Shown: positions 1-6,031, counted from the stretch's first letter. The stretch is DNA of 6,031 nucleotides from JACJYE01 sp964432875 (GCA_964432875.1 CAYSPJ010000222.1:1-6031), one strand, 5' to 3'. Notes: a model not told the origin generated them from the sequence alone. Numbers and translations: made by a program.

Positions 1-7
1 TGAAAAC

Positions 8-83
8 CCGCGTAATCCGTGGCTAAAAACCACACCCTGCCGCCAGGCAGCTCCGCGTAAATCCGCGCCATCCGTGGCTAAAA
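8..83. repeat. Two-copy short repeat flanking a small hairpin
   Basis: The 14-mer ATCCGTGGCTAAAA occurs exactly at 15-28 and 70-83. Each copy is preceded by CCGCGTAA (8-15 and 53-60). In the second copy an extra 9-mer, ATCCGCGCC (61-69), lies between the two parts and resembles the ATCCGTGGC that follows it. Between the copies is a hairpin, CTGCC-gcca-GGCAG (37-50). The left copy is close to the window edge, so the array may extend outside. It looks like a short interspersed intergenic repeat; its function is unknown. Confidence 0.6.
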
Positions 84-171
84 GTACCGAACGCGGCAAC
101 AGCTTCGAGGCCTAGTGCCCAGTAGCCATCCGACAGGGCTAACAGTACAAAGCACTCCATAAATTAGTTTT

Positions 172-200
172 TTTGTGGGAATGCTTATATTTATCCTTTG
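172..200 (+). promoter_or_regulatory. Possible Bacteroidota-type promoter of the HTCS gene
   Basis: TTTG at 172-175 is followed after 16 nt by TATCCTTTG at 192-200. This is close to the Bacteroidota sigma-ABfr pattern of TTTG near -33 and TAnnTTTG near -7, but with one extra base inside the -7 element. An overlapping alternative is TATATTTA at 186-193. If 192-200 is the -7 box, transcription begins around 205-210 and only the ATG at 220 can be the start codon. Short AT-rich matches arise easily by chance, so the call is weak. Confidence 0.3.
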
Positions 201-219
201 TAAAAAAGTCCCATTGAAT

Positions 220-294
220 ATGTCATTATACACGAAATGCTGGGGGTGGTCATTGCTTTTCTGCTTTGGGGGGAACATCACCGCTTTGACGGCT
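220..294 (+). other. Signal peptide of the HTCS protein
   Basis: Residues 1-25 read as a short n-region with Lys6, a hydrophobic core (WSLLFCF, then a weaker stretch) and a small-residue cleavage site ALTA before QPSN. This places the propellers in the periplasm, as expected for the family. Its position right after ATG 220 is the main reason for choosing that start over GTG 175 or ATG 181, which would add a 13-15 residue leader containing two lysines. Confidence 0.7.
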
Positions 295-3200
295 CAACCA
301 TCAAACCTCCACTTTGAGCGCTTGGGTGCCGAACAAAGAGTGCCGATGGGCAATTTCGACCTCGTGCTCCAGGATTCAAGAGGATTTATCTGGGCAGGAG
401 GCTATGCCGGGCTAGTCCGCTATGATGGATACGAAGTAGTCCATTATACCAATGACGCAACGGACAGCCTGAGCATCGGAGACAATAAAGTGTCGGCCAT
501 CGTCGAAGGCCCCGACCAGCAGGGGCTTTGGGTGGGCACGCAAAACGGCTTAAATTACTACGACTTCAAAACCGAAACCTTCACCCGTTATTTGCAGGAA
601 CAGCGTGGCGATGCTGGCAATACCAGGAAGTATATCCAGGAAGTATGCGCCATGCCCTCCGGCCAGCTCTGGGTCATGACCTCTCAGGAAATCGGCATTT
701 TTAACCCTGCCGACAGGTCTTTTAAAAAAATAGATCCCGCAGGAGAAAAGGCCCCCTTCCTGACGATGCATCAAGGGCAAGACGGCACTATTTGGGTTGG
801 CAAGGAAAAAGGGCTATTTAAAATCGATCCGGCGGGCAAGGCGCTGGAGCGGATGGCGCTGGCGGCAGCTGGCACTGTGCCGCTTGACCATTTCCCCATC
901 TACTCCATCGCGGCAGGAGCGGGCCATACGCTCTGGCTAGGCAGCACCAATAGCATCATCCACTATGATGCAAGCAGCGGAGCAGCCCGGCACTACCCTA
1001 TCTCCCCGGCAGGCGAGCGAAAAGTCAGAGCCATCAAGGTCATCCACAACAGCGTATTGTGGTGCGGGACGGATGGCGGCTTATTCCGTTTTACCCCCCG
1101 GACGGCAAAATGGGAAGGCTTTCAGCACGACCCCAACAATGCCAACAGCCTCAGCAGCAGCTCGATCCAATACATCCATGAAGACCATACCGGAGTGATT
1201 TGGCTGGCAACGATAGGCGGCATCAACGTACTCAGGACATCTACCGAGATATTCCAGAAGTTCCCCAATAGCTATCAATACGAGATTGCTAACGTGAGCC
1301 AGATAAGAGGTTTTATCGAAATCGCTCCCGGCAAATTGCTGCTTTGGGAAAAGGGCGGCCTGAAGGTTCTTGATTGGAAAACCGGGGCTAAGGCCCCTTT
1401 CCCCCACCGGCCCGTTCAAGACCTGGACGCCTGGGATAGCAGGGTGTACTGCTTTTTCAAAGACGATCGAAGCCGGATTTGGATGGGGACGCACCAAGGG
1501 GTCTTTGTTTTCGATCCCACCACCAACGCTTTTACGCGCTATCACCAAGATTCCGGAGGGCAGCTCGCGCTCAGCAATAATCAGATCCGGGACATCTGCC
1601 AGGACCATACCGGGGCGATCTGGATTGCTACCTGGGCTGGAGGGGTCAACCAGCTTGATGAGCAGGCAGGCGTGGTGCGGCATTTCTTCCATACCGAGGC
1701 GGAAAAGCATACCTATCAGAATGGCGCCAGAAAGGTATTTGTGGATCGCAGCGGCACGGTATGGGCGGGCACCCGGGGCGGGCTGCATAGATACGACCGG
1801 GAGCGCCGACAGTTCAAGCGCTATAGCCACGACCCCCAAGACCCCAACAGCATTGGGGAAAATACCGCGTTCGATATTTACGAAGACGCTAAAGGCTATC
1901 TATGGATTGGCACTTATGGCGGCGGGCTCAACCGCTTTGACCCCGCCACAGACTCCTTCCGGCGCTACACCATCAAGGATGGGCTGCCCGACAATAACGT
2001 GTTCTCCGTGCTCCCCGATGACAAGGGGCATTTGTGGCTGAATACCTACGTCGGCATCGTGAAATTTGACCCGGAAAAAGAGACTTTCCAAACCATTGAT
2101 TTCCGGGATGGCCTGCTGAATAGGCAGTACGAGCCCTTTAGCACCTACCGGAGCGCCTACTCCGGAGAACTCATCTATGAAGGCAAGCAGGGGATTGACA
2201 TCTTTCACCCCGACAGCATCCGGGTAGACTCCTCTCTTCCGGTTGTGCGGTTTACAGGCTTCCAGCTTTTTAACCGCTTGGTCCCAATCCGCAGGAGCGG
2301 CAAAGCGACTAGCCGCGACGACTACTATCTCGACCAGTCCATTTCGGAAACGCAACAGCTGGTCATCCCCTACCACATGAAGGTCCTCACTTTCCAGTTT
2401 GCCGCCCTGCATTTTGCCAACCCTGGCAAAAACCAATATGCCTACCGGTTGGAAGGTTTTGATCAAGACTGGCAGCACATCGGCCATTCGCGTACTGCGA
2501 CTTTTACCAACCTGGCCCCCGGGAAATACCGCCTGTTCGTAAAAGCGTCCAATGCCGACGGCCGATGGAATGAACAAGGCACCTCTATTGAAATCATCGT
2601 CACACCTCCCTGGTGGCTCACCTGGTGGGCATGGTGCCTCTACTTGCTGGCGGCAGCGGGCCTGCTCTATGCTTTTTTCAATTATCAACGCCGCCGCTGG
2701 CACCTGCAAGCTGAACTGGCCGGGCAACAACGGGAGGCGCAACGGCTCAAAGAACTGGATGCGTTTAAAAGCCAACTGTACGCCAATTTTACCCACGAAT
2801 TACGCACGCCGCTCACCGTCATCCTCGGCGCCACAGACCAGATACCGGCTTTTCATCAAAAACAGGAAACCAGCCGGCTGAGCTGGGCTATTGAAATGGT
2901 AAGGCGCAATAGCTTCCGGCTTTTGCAGCTCATCAATCAAATCCTCGACCTCTCCAAGCTCGAAGCTGGCATGATGACCGTGGAAATGGTACAGGGGAAC
3001 GTCGTCGCCTTTATGAAATACCTAACTGAGTCTTATGAATCGCTGGCGGAAGTCAAAGGCATTTCAATCGCCTTCGAGGCGGCCCCTTCCCGGCTGTTGA
3101 TGGATTTTGACGAGGAAAAACTGTGCAATATCTTTTCCAACCTGCTGTCCAACGCCATCAAGTTCACCCCTACCGGCGGCAGCATCTCCATCGGCATCAG

Positions 3201-4350
3201 CACTAGAGAAGAATCGAGAAAAAGCTTCCTCCTGATTGAGGTGCGGGATACGGGCATCGGCATTCCACAGGACAAGCTACCCTATATCTTTGACCGCTTT
3301 TATCAGGTGGATTCCGAAAGCCCCCACCACGGCCTGCGCCGCGAAGGGGGCACCGGTATCGGGCTGACGCTTACCAAAGAACTGACCGAGTTGTTGGATG
3401 GGAAAATCGAAGTAGAGAGCACGGAAGGCCACGGCACTTGCTTCAGGGTCTTGCTGCCTGTCGCCAACGAAGCTCCCCTGAAGGAAGAAGATGCCTTGTT
3501 CGCCATAGCGCCCGGCGCAATCGCCCCTTTCAAAGCGAGCACCGCTCCAGCAGACGAACCCGCCCCTCCCCCAAGCGAAGACTTGCCTACCCTCCTGATT
3601 GTAGAAGATTCTCCCGACATCATATCCTACTTGCGCACCTGCCTGCAAGGGAGCTACGACGTCACCACGGCCACCAATGGACGCCAGGGCGTAGAAAAAG
3701 CCATCGAGGAAGTGCCCGACATCATCATCAGCGATGTGATGATGCCAGAAATGGATGGTTTTGAGCTGTGCACAATCCTCAAGAACGACGAGCGCACCAG
3801 CCATATCCCCATCGTGCTGCTCACCGCGAGGGTGGATGCCGAATCGCGCCTGAAGGGCCTGCAGCGCGGTGCCGACGCCTACCTCAGTAAGCCTTTCAAC
3901 CTGGCAGAACTCAAGCTCCAACTGGCCAACCTCACTACCCTGCAACAAAAGCTGCGCACCCGCTACCTAAACCTGAACCCACTGCCGCCCTCCGAAGACC
4001 CCGGCTTGCAGTTAGAAGACCAATTCCTCGCCAAAGCCCGCCAGGCTGTCTTCGACAATCTCGATGATCCAGACTTTTCCATTTCAGACTTGTACCGTTC
4101 GCTAGGGGTCAGCCGCACCCAATTGCACAACAAGCTAAGGGCACTCACCGGTCGCTCGACCTCCGGCTTTATCCGCTCCCTGCGCCTTCAGCGCGGCCGC
4201 GAGCTGCTCCGCTCTTCGAAGGTCAATGTCTCCGAAATCGCCTACCTGGTTGGCTTCAACGACCCCAACTACTTTTCCCGCTGTTACCTGCAGGAGTACG
4301 GGCTGGCACCGAGCGAGGAGCGAGGGGAGCAGCAGACCAATCAGGAGTAG
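220..4350 (+). CDS. Hybrid two-component system sensor kinase/response regulator (HTCS), double propeller, AraC output
   Basis: One-protein signalling system that senses a periplasmic ligand and regulates transcription by phosphorelay. The frame is open from GTG 175, but ATG 220 gives a clean signal peptide (cleavage probably after ALTA, residue 25) and 1376 aa; ATG 181 is an alternative start. Residues about 46-670 hold roughly 14 Reg_prop blades (pattern D..G.IW.GT..GL..FD), enough for two seven-bladed propellers. A Y_Y_Y domain follows at about 725-795 and one membrane helix at about 799-820. The HisKA H-box FTHELRTPL has phospho-acceptor His859. The ATPase domain shows N974/N978, DTGIG at 1010 and GGTGIG at 1043. 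A Pro/Ala-rich linker (about 1090-1123) leads to a receiver with E1129/D1130, Asp1172, Thr1202 and Lys1224. The AraC helix-turn-helix pair spans about 1269-1370. All catalytic motifs are intact. The family typically controls polysaccharide-utilisation loci, but the ligand here cannot be told and no such locus is visible. No clear rightward terminator follows. Confidence 0.96.
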   Translation: MSLYTKCWGWSLLFCFGGNITALTAQPSNLHFERLGAEQRVPMGNFDLVLQDSRGFIWAGGYAGLVRYDGYEVVHYTNDATDSLSIGDNKVSAIVEGPDQQGLWVGTQNGLNYYDFKTETFTRYLQEQRGDAGNTRKYIQEVCAMPSGQLWVMTSQEIGIFNPADRSFKKIDPAGEKAPFLTMHQGQDGTIWVGKEKGLFKIDPAGKALERMALAAAGTVPLDHFPIYSIAAGAGHTLWLGSTNSIIHYDASSGAARHYPISPAGERKVRAIKVIHNSVLWCGTDGGLFRFTPRTAKWEGFQHDPNNANSLSSSSIQYIHEDHTGVIWLATIGGINVLRTSTEIFQKFPNSYQYEIANVSQIRGFIEIAPGKLLLWEKGGLKVLDWKTGAKAPFPHRPVQDLDAWDSRVYCFFKDDRSRIWMGTHQGVFVFDPTTNAFTRYHQDSGGQLALSNNQIRDICQDHTGAIWIATWAGGVNQLDEQAGVVRHFFHTEAEKHTYQNGARKVFVDRSGTVWAGTRGGLHRYDRERRQFKRYSHDPQDPNSIGENTAFDIYEDAKGYLWIGTYGGGLNRFDPATDSFRRYTIKDGLPDNNVFSVLPDDKGHLWLNTYVGIVKFDPEKETFQTIDFRDGLLNRQYEPFSTYRSAYSGELIYEGKQGIDIFHPDSIRVDSSLPVVRFTGFQLFNRLVPIRRSGKATSRDDYYLDQSISETQQLVIPYHMKVLTFQFAALHFANPGKNQYAYRLEGFDQDWQHIGHSRTATFTNLAPGKYRLFVKASNADGRWNEQGTSIEIIVTPPWWLTWWAWCLYLLAAAGLLYAFFNYQRRRWHLQAELAGQQREAQRLKELDAFKSQLYANFTHELRTPLTVILGATDQIPAFHQKQETSRLSWAIEMVRRNSFRLLQLINQILDLSKLEAGMMTVEMVQGNVVAFMKYLTESYESLAEVKGISIAFEAAPSRLLMDFDEEKLCNIFSNLLSNAIKFTPTGGSISIGISTREESRKSFLLIEVRDTGIGIPQDKLPYIFDRFYQVDSESPHHGLRREGGTGIGLTLTKELTELLDGKIEVESTEGHGTCFRVLLPVANEAPLKEEDALFAIAPGAIAPFKASTAPADEPAPPPSEDLPTLLIVEDSPDIISYLRTCLQGSYDVTTATNGRQGVEKAIEEVPDIIISDVMMPEMDGFELCTILKNDERTSHIPIVLLTARVDAESRLKGLQRGADAYLSKPFNLAELKLQLANLTTLQQKLRTRYLNLNPLPPSEDPGLQLEDQFLAKARQAVFDNLDDPDFSISDLYRSLGVSRTQLHNKLRALTGRSTSGFIRSLRLQRGRELLRSSKVNVSEIAYLVGFNDPNYFSRCYLQEYGLAPSEERGEQQTNQE

Positions 4351-4650
4351 CTCGCCCAAGGCGCGGTGCAGTGTGCAAAATTTACCTTCTTTGACCATTG
4401 GTGTGAGCAGGGCCATAGCACACTTAAATGGCAAAACAATAGACTTCGTACCATAGGGATCATCGTAGGCTAAAAATGGCTCTTTTCGACCCAAACGGTG
4501 GCTTTTTTCGGCTACTTCGCTGGGCTGTCCCCCCGCATAAAGCCTTCGTATGGATAGAAGGAACAAAGGTTGTCTCCAAGCTGGTGTAGCTTGATGAGAC
4601 TCTGAAAGCCCCCAGCTGATCAAGCCTGTTTCTTAACGCTCTACCAAGCC
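4351..4650. other. Non-coding stretch after the HTCS gene, no gene recognised
   Basis: No reading frame here shows a recognisable domain; the open frames run into or out of the HTCS gene antisense. Several foldable segments are visible. AGTGTGC at 4370-4376 pairs with GCACACT at 4418-4424. GTCTC/GAGAC (4572-4576 with 4596-4600) encloses AAGCT/AGCTT (4578-4582 with 4588-4592). GCTTGAT at 4589-4595 can instead pair with ATCAAGC at 4619-4625. A T6 tract lies at 4503-4508 but has no convincing stem before it, so a rho-independent terminator for the HTCS gene is not supported. Confidence 0.5.
4627..4641. repeat. 15-nt direct repeat, copy 1
   Basis: TGTTTCTTAACGCTC occurs here and again at 5405-5419 in the same orientation. 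With the next four bases the match is 18 of 19, the one difference being T versus C before ACC. The two copies bracket about 760 bp that contain no intact gene. Confidence 0.7.
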
Positions 4651-4708
4651 AAAAAAACAAATAAGGCCTGCCCTGTGGAATGCGCCTAGCGCATATTCCA
4701 CGGGGGCC
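4651..4708 (-). terminator. Strong hairpin with T-rich tail, leftward intrinsic terminator
   Basis: Nested stems are TGCGC/GCGCA (4681-4685 with 4689-4693), GTGGAA/TTCCAC (4675-4680 with 4696-4701), CCC/GGG (4671-4673 with 4702-4704) and GGCC/GGCC (4665-4668 with 4705-4708), with small bulges: about 18 base pairs around a three-base loop. On the minus strand the hairpin is followed by TTATTTGTTTTTTT, from the A-rich plus-strand run 4651-4664. That polarity fits an intrinsic terminator for leftward transcription. On the plus strand no T-tract follows, so it is unlikely to serve the HTCS gene. No leftward gene is recognised immediately upstream of it. Confidence 0.6.
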
Positions 4709-5147
4709 GGTCCTTGCTGAATCTTAGGCAGAGAAAGCGTTTCAACCCCTAACCCGTGGAAATAGGGTTTGATTTTGCTCCCAATCTTCGAATTAAAATT
4801 CCCGCTTCTCCAGCCTCATTACATTTGGGCGGGATGTGGCTATACTCCATTTGAGGCCATCTTCTACCTACCCCCTATTTTTGCATTCTCACCGCCCCCC
4901 CCCACTTTATGCGATTGCGCCCAAAGGGCAGCTAGCATAATTTTGAACGACAAAGCCAAGTTGGCGGATTTGCACAAGGTTTTGATGGTTTTGCACAAAC
5001 ACGCAACGGCAGGAAGGCCGTAATATTGAACCGTTGAACCCGGCATCAGCCGAGCAACCGCGGCGGCGAGGATATCCCCATCACCGTGACCAAGGATCGG
5101 CGCAAGGAATTGATGAAGAGATTGGGGGATTTGGGGGGGTGGGTGTA
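4709..5147. other. Intergenic region with possible coding remnants and homopolymer tracts
   Basis: No intact gene is recognised. A plus-strand frame ends at 5023 with residues reading ADLHKVLMVLHKHATAGRP, and another plus frame (5038-5148) carries DIPITVTKDRRKELMKRLG before a stop. Both look protein-like but lack a plausible start, are short, and match no family I can name; they might be pieces of one decayed gene. TTTGCACAA is repeated at 4969-4977 and 4990-4998. A C9 run lies at 4895-4903. A G-rich run at 5124-5143 could form a four-run quadruplex. CCCGTGGAA at 4753-4761 is the exact reverse complement of part of the upstream terminator stem (4696-4704). Confidence 0.4.
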
Positions 5148-5289
5148 AACGCGAAGCGTTCATCGGCTGCTTCAGCAGCCGGATGTAAGAGCGGGTCTAA
5201 ATCAAAACGAGAACACCTGTAAGTATCCCGCTAAATTCACATTTAGCGGGATACTTAGGCGTGTTCCCGTTCTGGCGTGTCCCCGTTGT
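5148..5289. repeat. Palindrome cluster (REP/MITE-like) with a perfect 16-bp stem
   Basis: Three hairpins lie in a row. The first is AACGC-gaa-GCGTT (5148-5160). The second is CGGCTGC-ttca-GCAGCCG (5164-5181), extendable by CAT/ATG with one bulged base. The third is a 66-nt inverted repeat (5206-5271) whose inner arms AAGTATCCCGCTAAAT (5221-5236) and its exact complement (5241-5256) enclose the loop TCAC; its outer arms pair for 15 more positions with three mismatches and one G-T. The right arm overlaps a tandem 16-mer, GGCGTGTTCCCGTTCT (5258-5273) and GGCGTGTCCCCGTTGT (5274-5289). No T-tract follows on either strand, so it is not a standard terminator. A repetitive extragenic palindrome or a small non-autonomous element is the best reading. 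Confidence 0.6.
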
Positions 5290-5404
5290 GACTACGCCAA
5301 GATACGCGGCAAGGGAAAAGCCGCCGCAAGCAGCCATGCTCAGCTCTGTGGCAGCGCGAGGTATAATCGCATGGATGAAAAGAACCAAAAATCACGGCTT
5401 TATT

Positions 5405-5419
5405 TGTTTCTTAACGCTC
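5405..5419. repeat. 15-nt direct repeat, copy 2
   Basis: This is the second exact copy of TGTTTCTTAACGCTC, in the same orientation as 4627-4641. It lies in a gene-free stretch (5290-5459) that otherwise shows only a short open frame from ATG 5371 with no recognisable product. Confidence 0.7.
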
Positions 5420-5452
5420 CACCCCTCTTGCTGACACCCATCGCCACAAGCC

Positions 5453-5493
5453 CACAACAAAGCCGCCCCACACGTCTCCATGCAGGGCGGCTT
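5453..5493 (-). terminator. Intrinsic terminator of the T9SS-sorted protein gene
   Basis: A perfect 9-bp stem AAGCCGCCC/GGGCGGCTT (5460-5468 with 5485-5493) encloses a 16-nt loop. Read leftward it is followed by TTGTTGTG, a moderate U-rich tail. It lies 42 nt downstream of the minus-strand stop codon, which suits a terminator for that gene. Confidence 0.55.
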
Positions 5494-5499
5494 GGCACC

Positions 5500-5531
5500 A
5501 GGTATCGGACAGCCTGAGCTGTCCGGTGCCT
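5500..5531 (-). terminator. Hairpin directly after the stop of the leftward gene
   Basis: AGGTATCGGACAGC (5500-5513) and GCTGTCCGGTGCCT (5518-5531) form a 14-bp stem with two G-T pairs in the plus-strand reading and a 4-nt loop. It begins four bases after the minus-strand stop codon. It lacks its own T-tract, so it may stabilise the 3' end or act together with the hairpin at 5460-5493. GGCACC at 5494-5499 is an alternative partner for GGTGCC at 5525-5530, so the two hairpins could compete while folding. Confidence 0.4.
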
Positions 5532-5535
5532 AACC

Positions 5536-6031
5536 TCAGTCTGTCTTCACCAACCGCAGCACTGTCTTGTTCTGATCAGTGCCAGGGAATACCTCGACGA
5601 AGTACAGGCCGGCCGGCAGGTGGCCAATGGGCCACTCCAACTGGCTGCGCTCGCCCGCTGGCAGCAGCCTTTCCTCCAACGGCTGCCCCAGTTGGTTGAG
5701 CAGGCGCAGGCGGGTTTCGCTTGCCGCTTCAGGTATTTCCAAGGTGAACGCCTCCCGCGTCGGATTAGGCCACAGGCGGGGGCTGGCAGTACGCTCGGCC
5801 TGGGCAGCCTCTGCCGCATTGCCTGGCGCGGTGCTGATAGGCAATACCCCTCCGCTGGCCGCCAGGTTGCTGAATACCGCTGTAGCGGCCTGCCCCGGCA
5901 AGGAAGTGAAGGCTGCCACGCCTACCTCCAGGCAACTGCCCATCGGGTTGGACTGGAGGTTGACGATGCTATAGGAGCTGCCGTTGACCGAGTAGTAGCC
6001 GATGAAGAGGTTGCCCTGCCGCACCAGCCGC
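5536..6031 (-). CDS. Secreted protein with T9SS type A sorting domain, C-terminal fragment
   Basis: The last 164 codons of a gene whose 5' part lies beyond the right edge; the frame is open to the edge (RLVRQGN...), so the GTG at 6024 is not a credible start. The final 80 or so residues form a T9SS sorting domain: LWPNPTREAFTLEI, then LRLLNQLGQPL, then LPAGLYFVEVFPG and a short terminal strand ending LRLVKTD. Such domains direct export across the outer membrane by type IX secretion and are then normally cleaved off. The preceding residues (RLVRQGNLFIGYYSVNG ... VGVAAFTSLPG ... AVFSNL) resemble the last strands of a concanavalin A-like or DUF1349-type jelly roll, often found in carbohydrate-active proteins; this part is tentative. 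A low-complexity Ala-rich linker joins the two. The gene is convergent with the HTCS gene. The catalytic or binding activity of the full protein cannot be judged. Confidence 0.88.
   Translation of the reverse strand, partial: RLVRQGNLFIGYYSVNGSSYSIVNLQSNPMGSCLEVGVAAFTSLPGQAATAVFSNLAASGGVLPISTAPGNAAEAAQAERTASPRLWPNPTREAFTLEIPEAASETRLRLLNQLGQPLEERLLPAGERSQLEWPIGHLPAGLYFVEVFPGTDQNKTVLRLVKTD

Noticed and set aside
1081..1839. Long antisense open frame of 252 codons
   Set aside because: It lies wholly inside the HTCS gene, has no recognisable domain, and reflects the codon composition of the propeller repeats on the other strand.
1900..2796. Long antisense open frame of 298 codons
   Set aside because: Same reason: complete overlap with the conserved propeller and Y_Y_Y coding region, and no family resemblance.
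4311..4324. Tandem 7-mer GAGCGAG at the 3' end of the HTCS gene, suggesting a frameshifting duplication
   Set aside because: Removing one copy would extend the frame to a stop near 4456, but the existing reading gives APSEER, which fits the usual PSEYR-like end of AraC domains and stops soon after, so the present frame is probably correct.
4135..4623. Minus-strand open frame of 162 codons spanning the end of the HTCS gene
   Set aside because: Nearly half is antisense to the conserved AraC domain, and the remainder shows no domain. No supporting start signal is evident.
5206..5271. Large inverted repeat as a bidirectional terminator
   Set aside because: Neither strand has a T-tract following the stem, and it lies more than 260 nt from the nearest stop codon.
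5362..5367. TATAAT box upstream of ATG 5371
   Set aside because: Bacteroidota housekeeping promoters do not follow the TTGACA/TATAAT model, no partner element is evident, and the downstream frame is not a credible gene.
5371..5517. Plus-strand open frame of 48 codons starting MDEKNQKSRL
   Set aside because: It runs through the direct repeat and into both hairpins that follow the leftward gene, and no family is recognisable.
4351..5535. CRISPR array, tRNA or intact insertion sequence in the gap
   Set aside because: The repeats are two-copy or palindromic rather than regularly spaced, no tRNA T-loop motif or cloverleaf was found, and no transposase frame is visible.

Overview
The window looks like Bacteroidota DNA, possibly the Saprospiria or a related class of moderate GC content. 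The evidence is a one-piece hybrid two-component system (HTCS) sensor-regulator, a type IX secretion (T9SS) C-terminal sorting domain at the right edge, a possible TTTG / TAnnTTTG-like promoter, and little Shine-Dalgarno signal at the likely start. The placement below phylum is an inference from style, not from a marker gene.

Layout. Positions 1-174 are non-coding and hold a two-copy short repeat (8-28 and 53-83) around a small hairpin. Positions 220-4350 (+) hold one large gene of 1376 codons. It encodes a periplasmic double beta-propeller sensor, a Y_Y_Y domain, one membrane helix, a histidine kinase, a receiver domain and an AraC-type DNA-binding domain in a single chain. Positions 4351-5535 are about 1.2 kb without a convincing gene. 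This stretch is rich in structure: a long hairpin with a T-rich tail for leftward transcription (4651-4708), a 15-nt direct repeat at 4627 and 5405, a C9 tract, a G-rich tract, and a dense palindrome cluster (5148-5289) centred on a perfect 16-bp stem. Two strong hairpins (5460-5493 and 5500-5531) then sit just after the stop codon of a leftward gene. Positions 5536-6031 (-) are the C-terminal 164 codons of a secreted protein whose 5' part lies outside the window. It ends in a T9SS sorting domain, preceded by what looks like the end of a concanavalin A-like jelly roll.

Function. HTCS proteins usually sense a polysaccharide breakdown product in the periplasm and switch on a nearby glycan-utilisation locus. 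No SusC/SusD pair or glycoside hydrolase is visible here. The only neighbour is the convergent secreted protein, which could bind carbohydrate, but a regulatory link is speculative. The main gene belongs to a well-known family. The least explained material is the structured intergenic region, which may be mobile-element debris, a palindromic repeat family, or a small leftward transcript. No CRISPR array, tRNA, rRNA or intact insertion sequence was seen.
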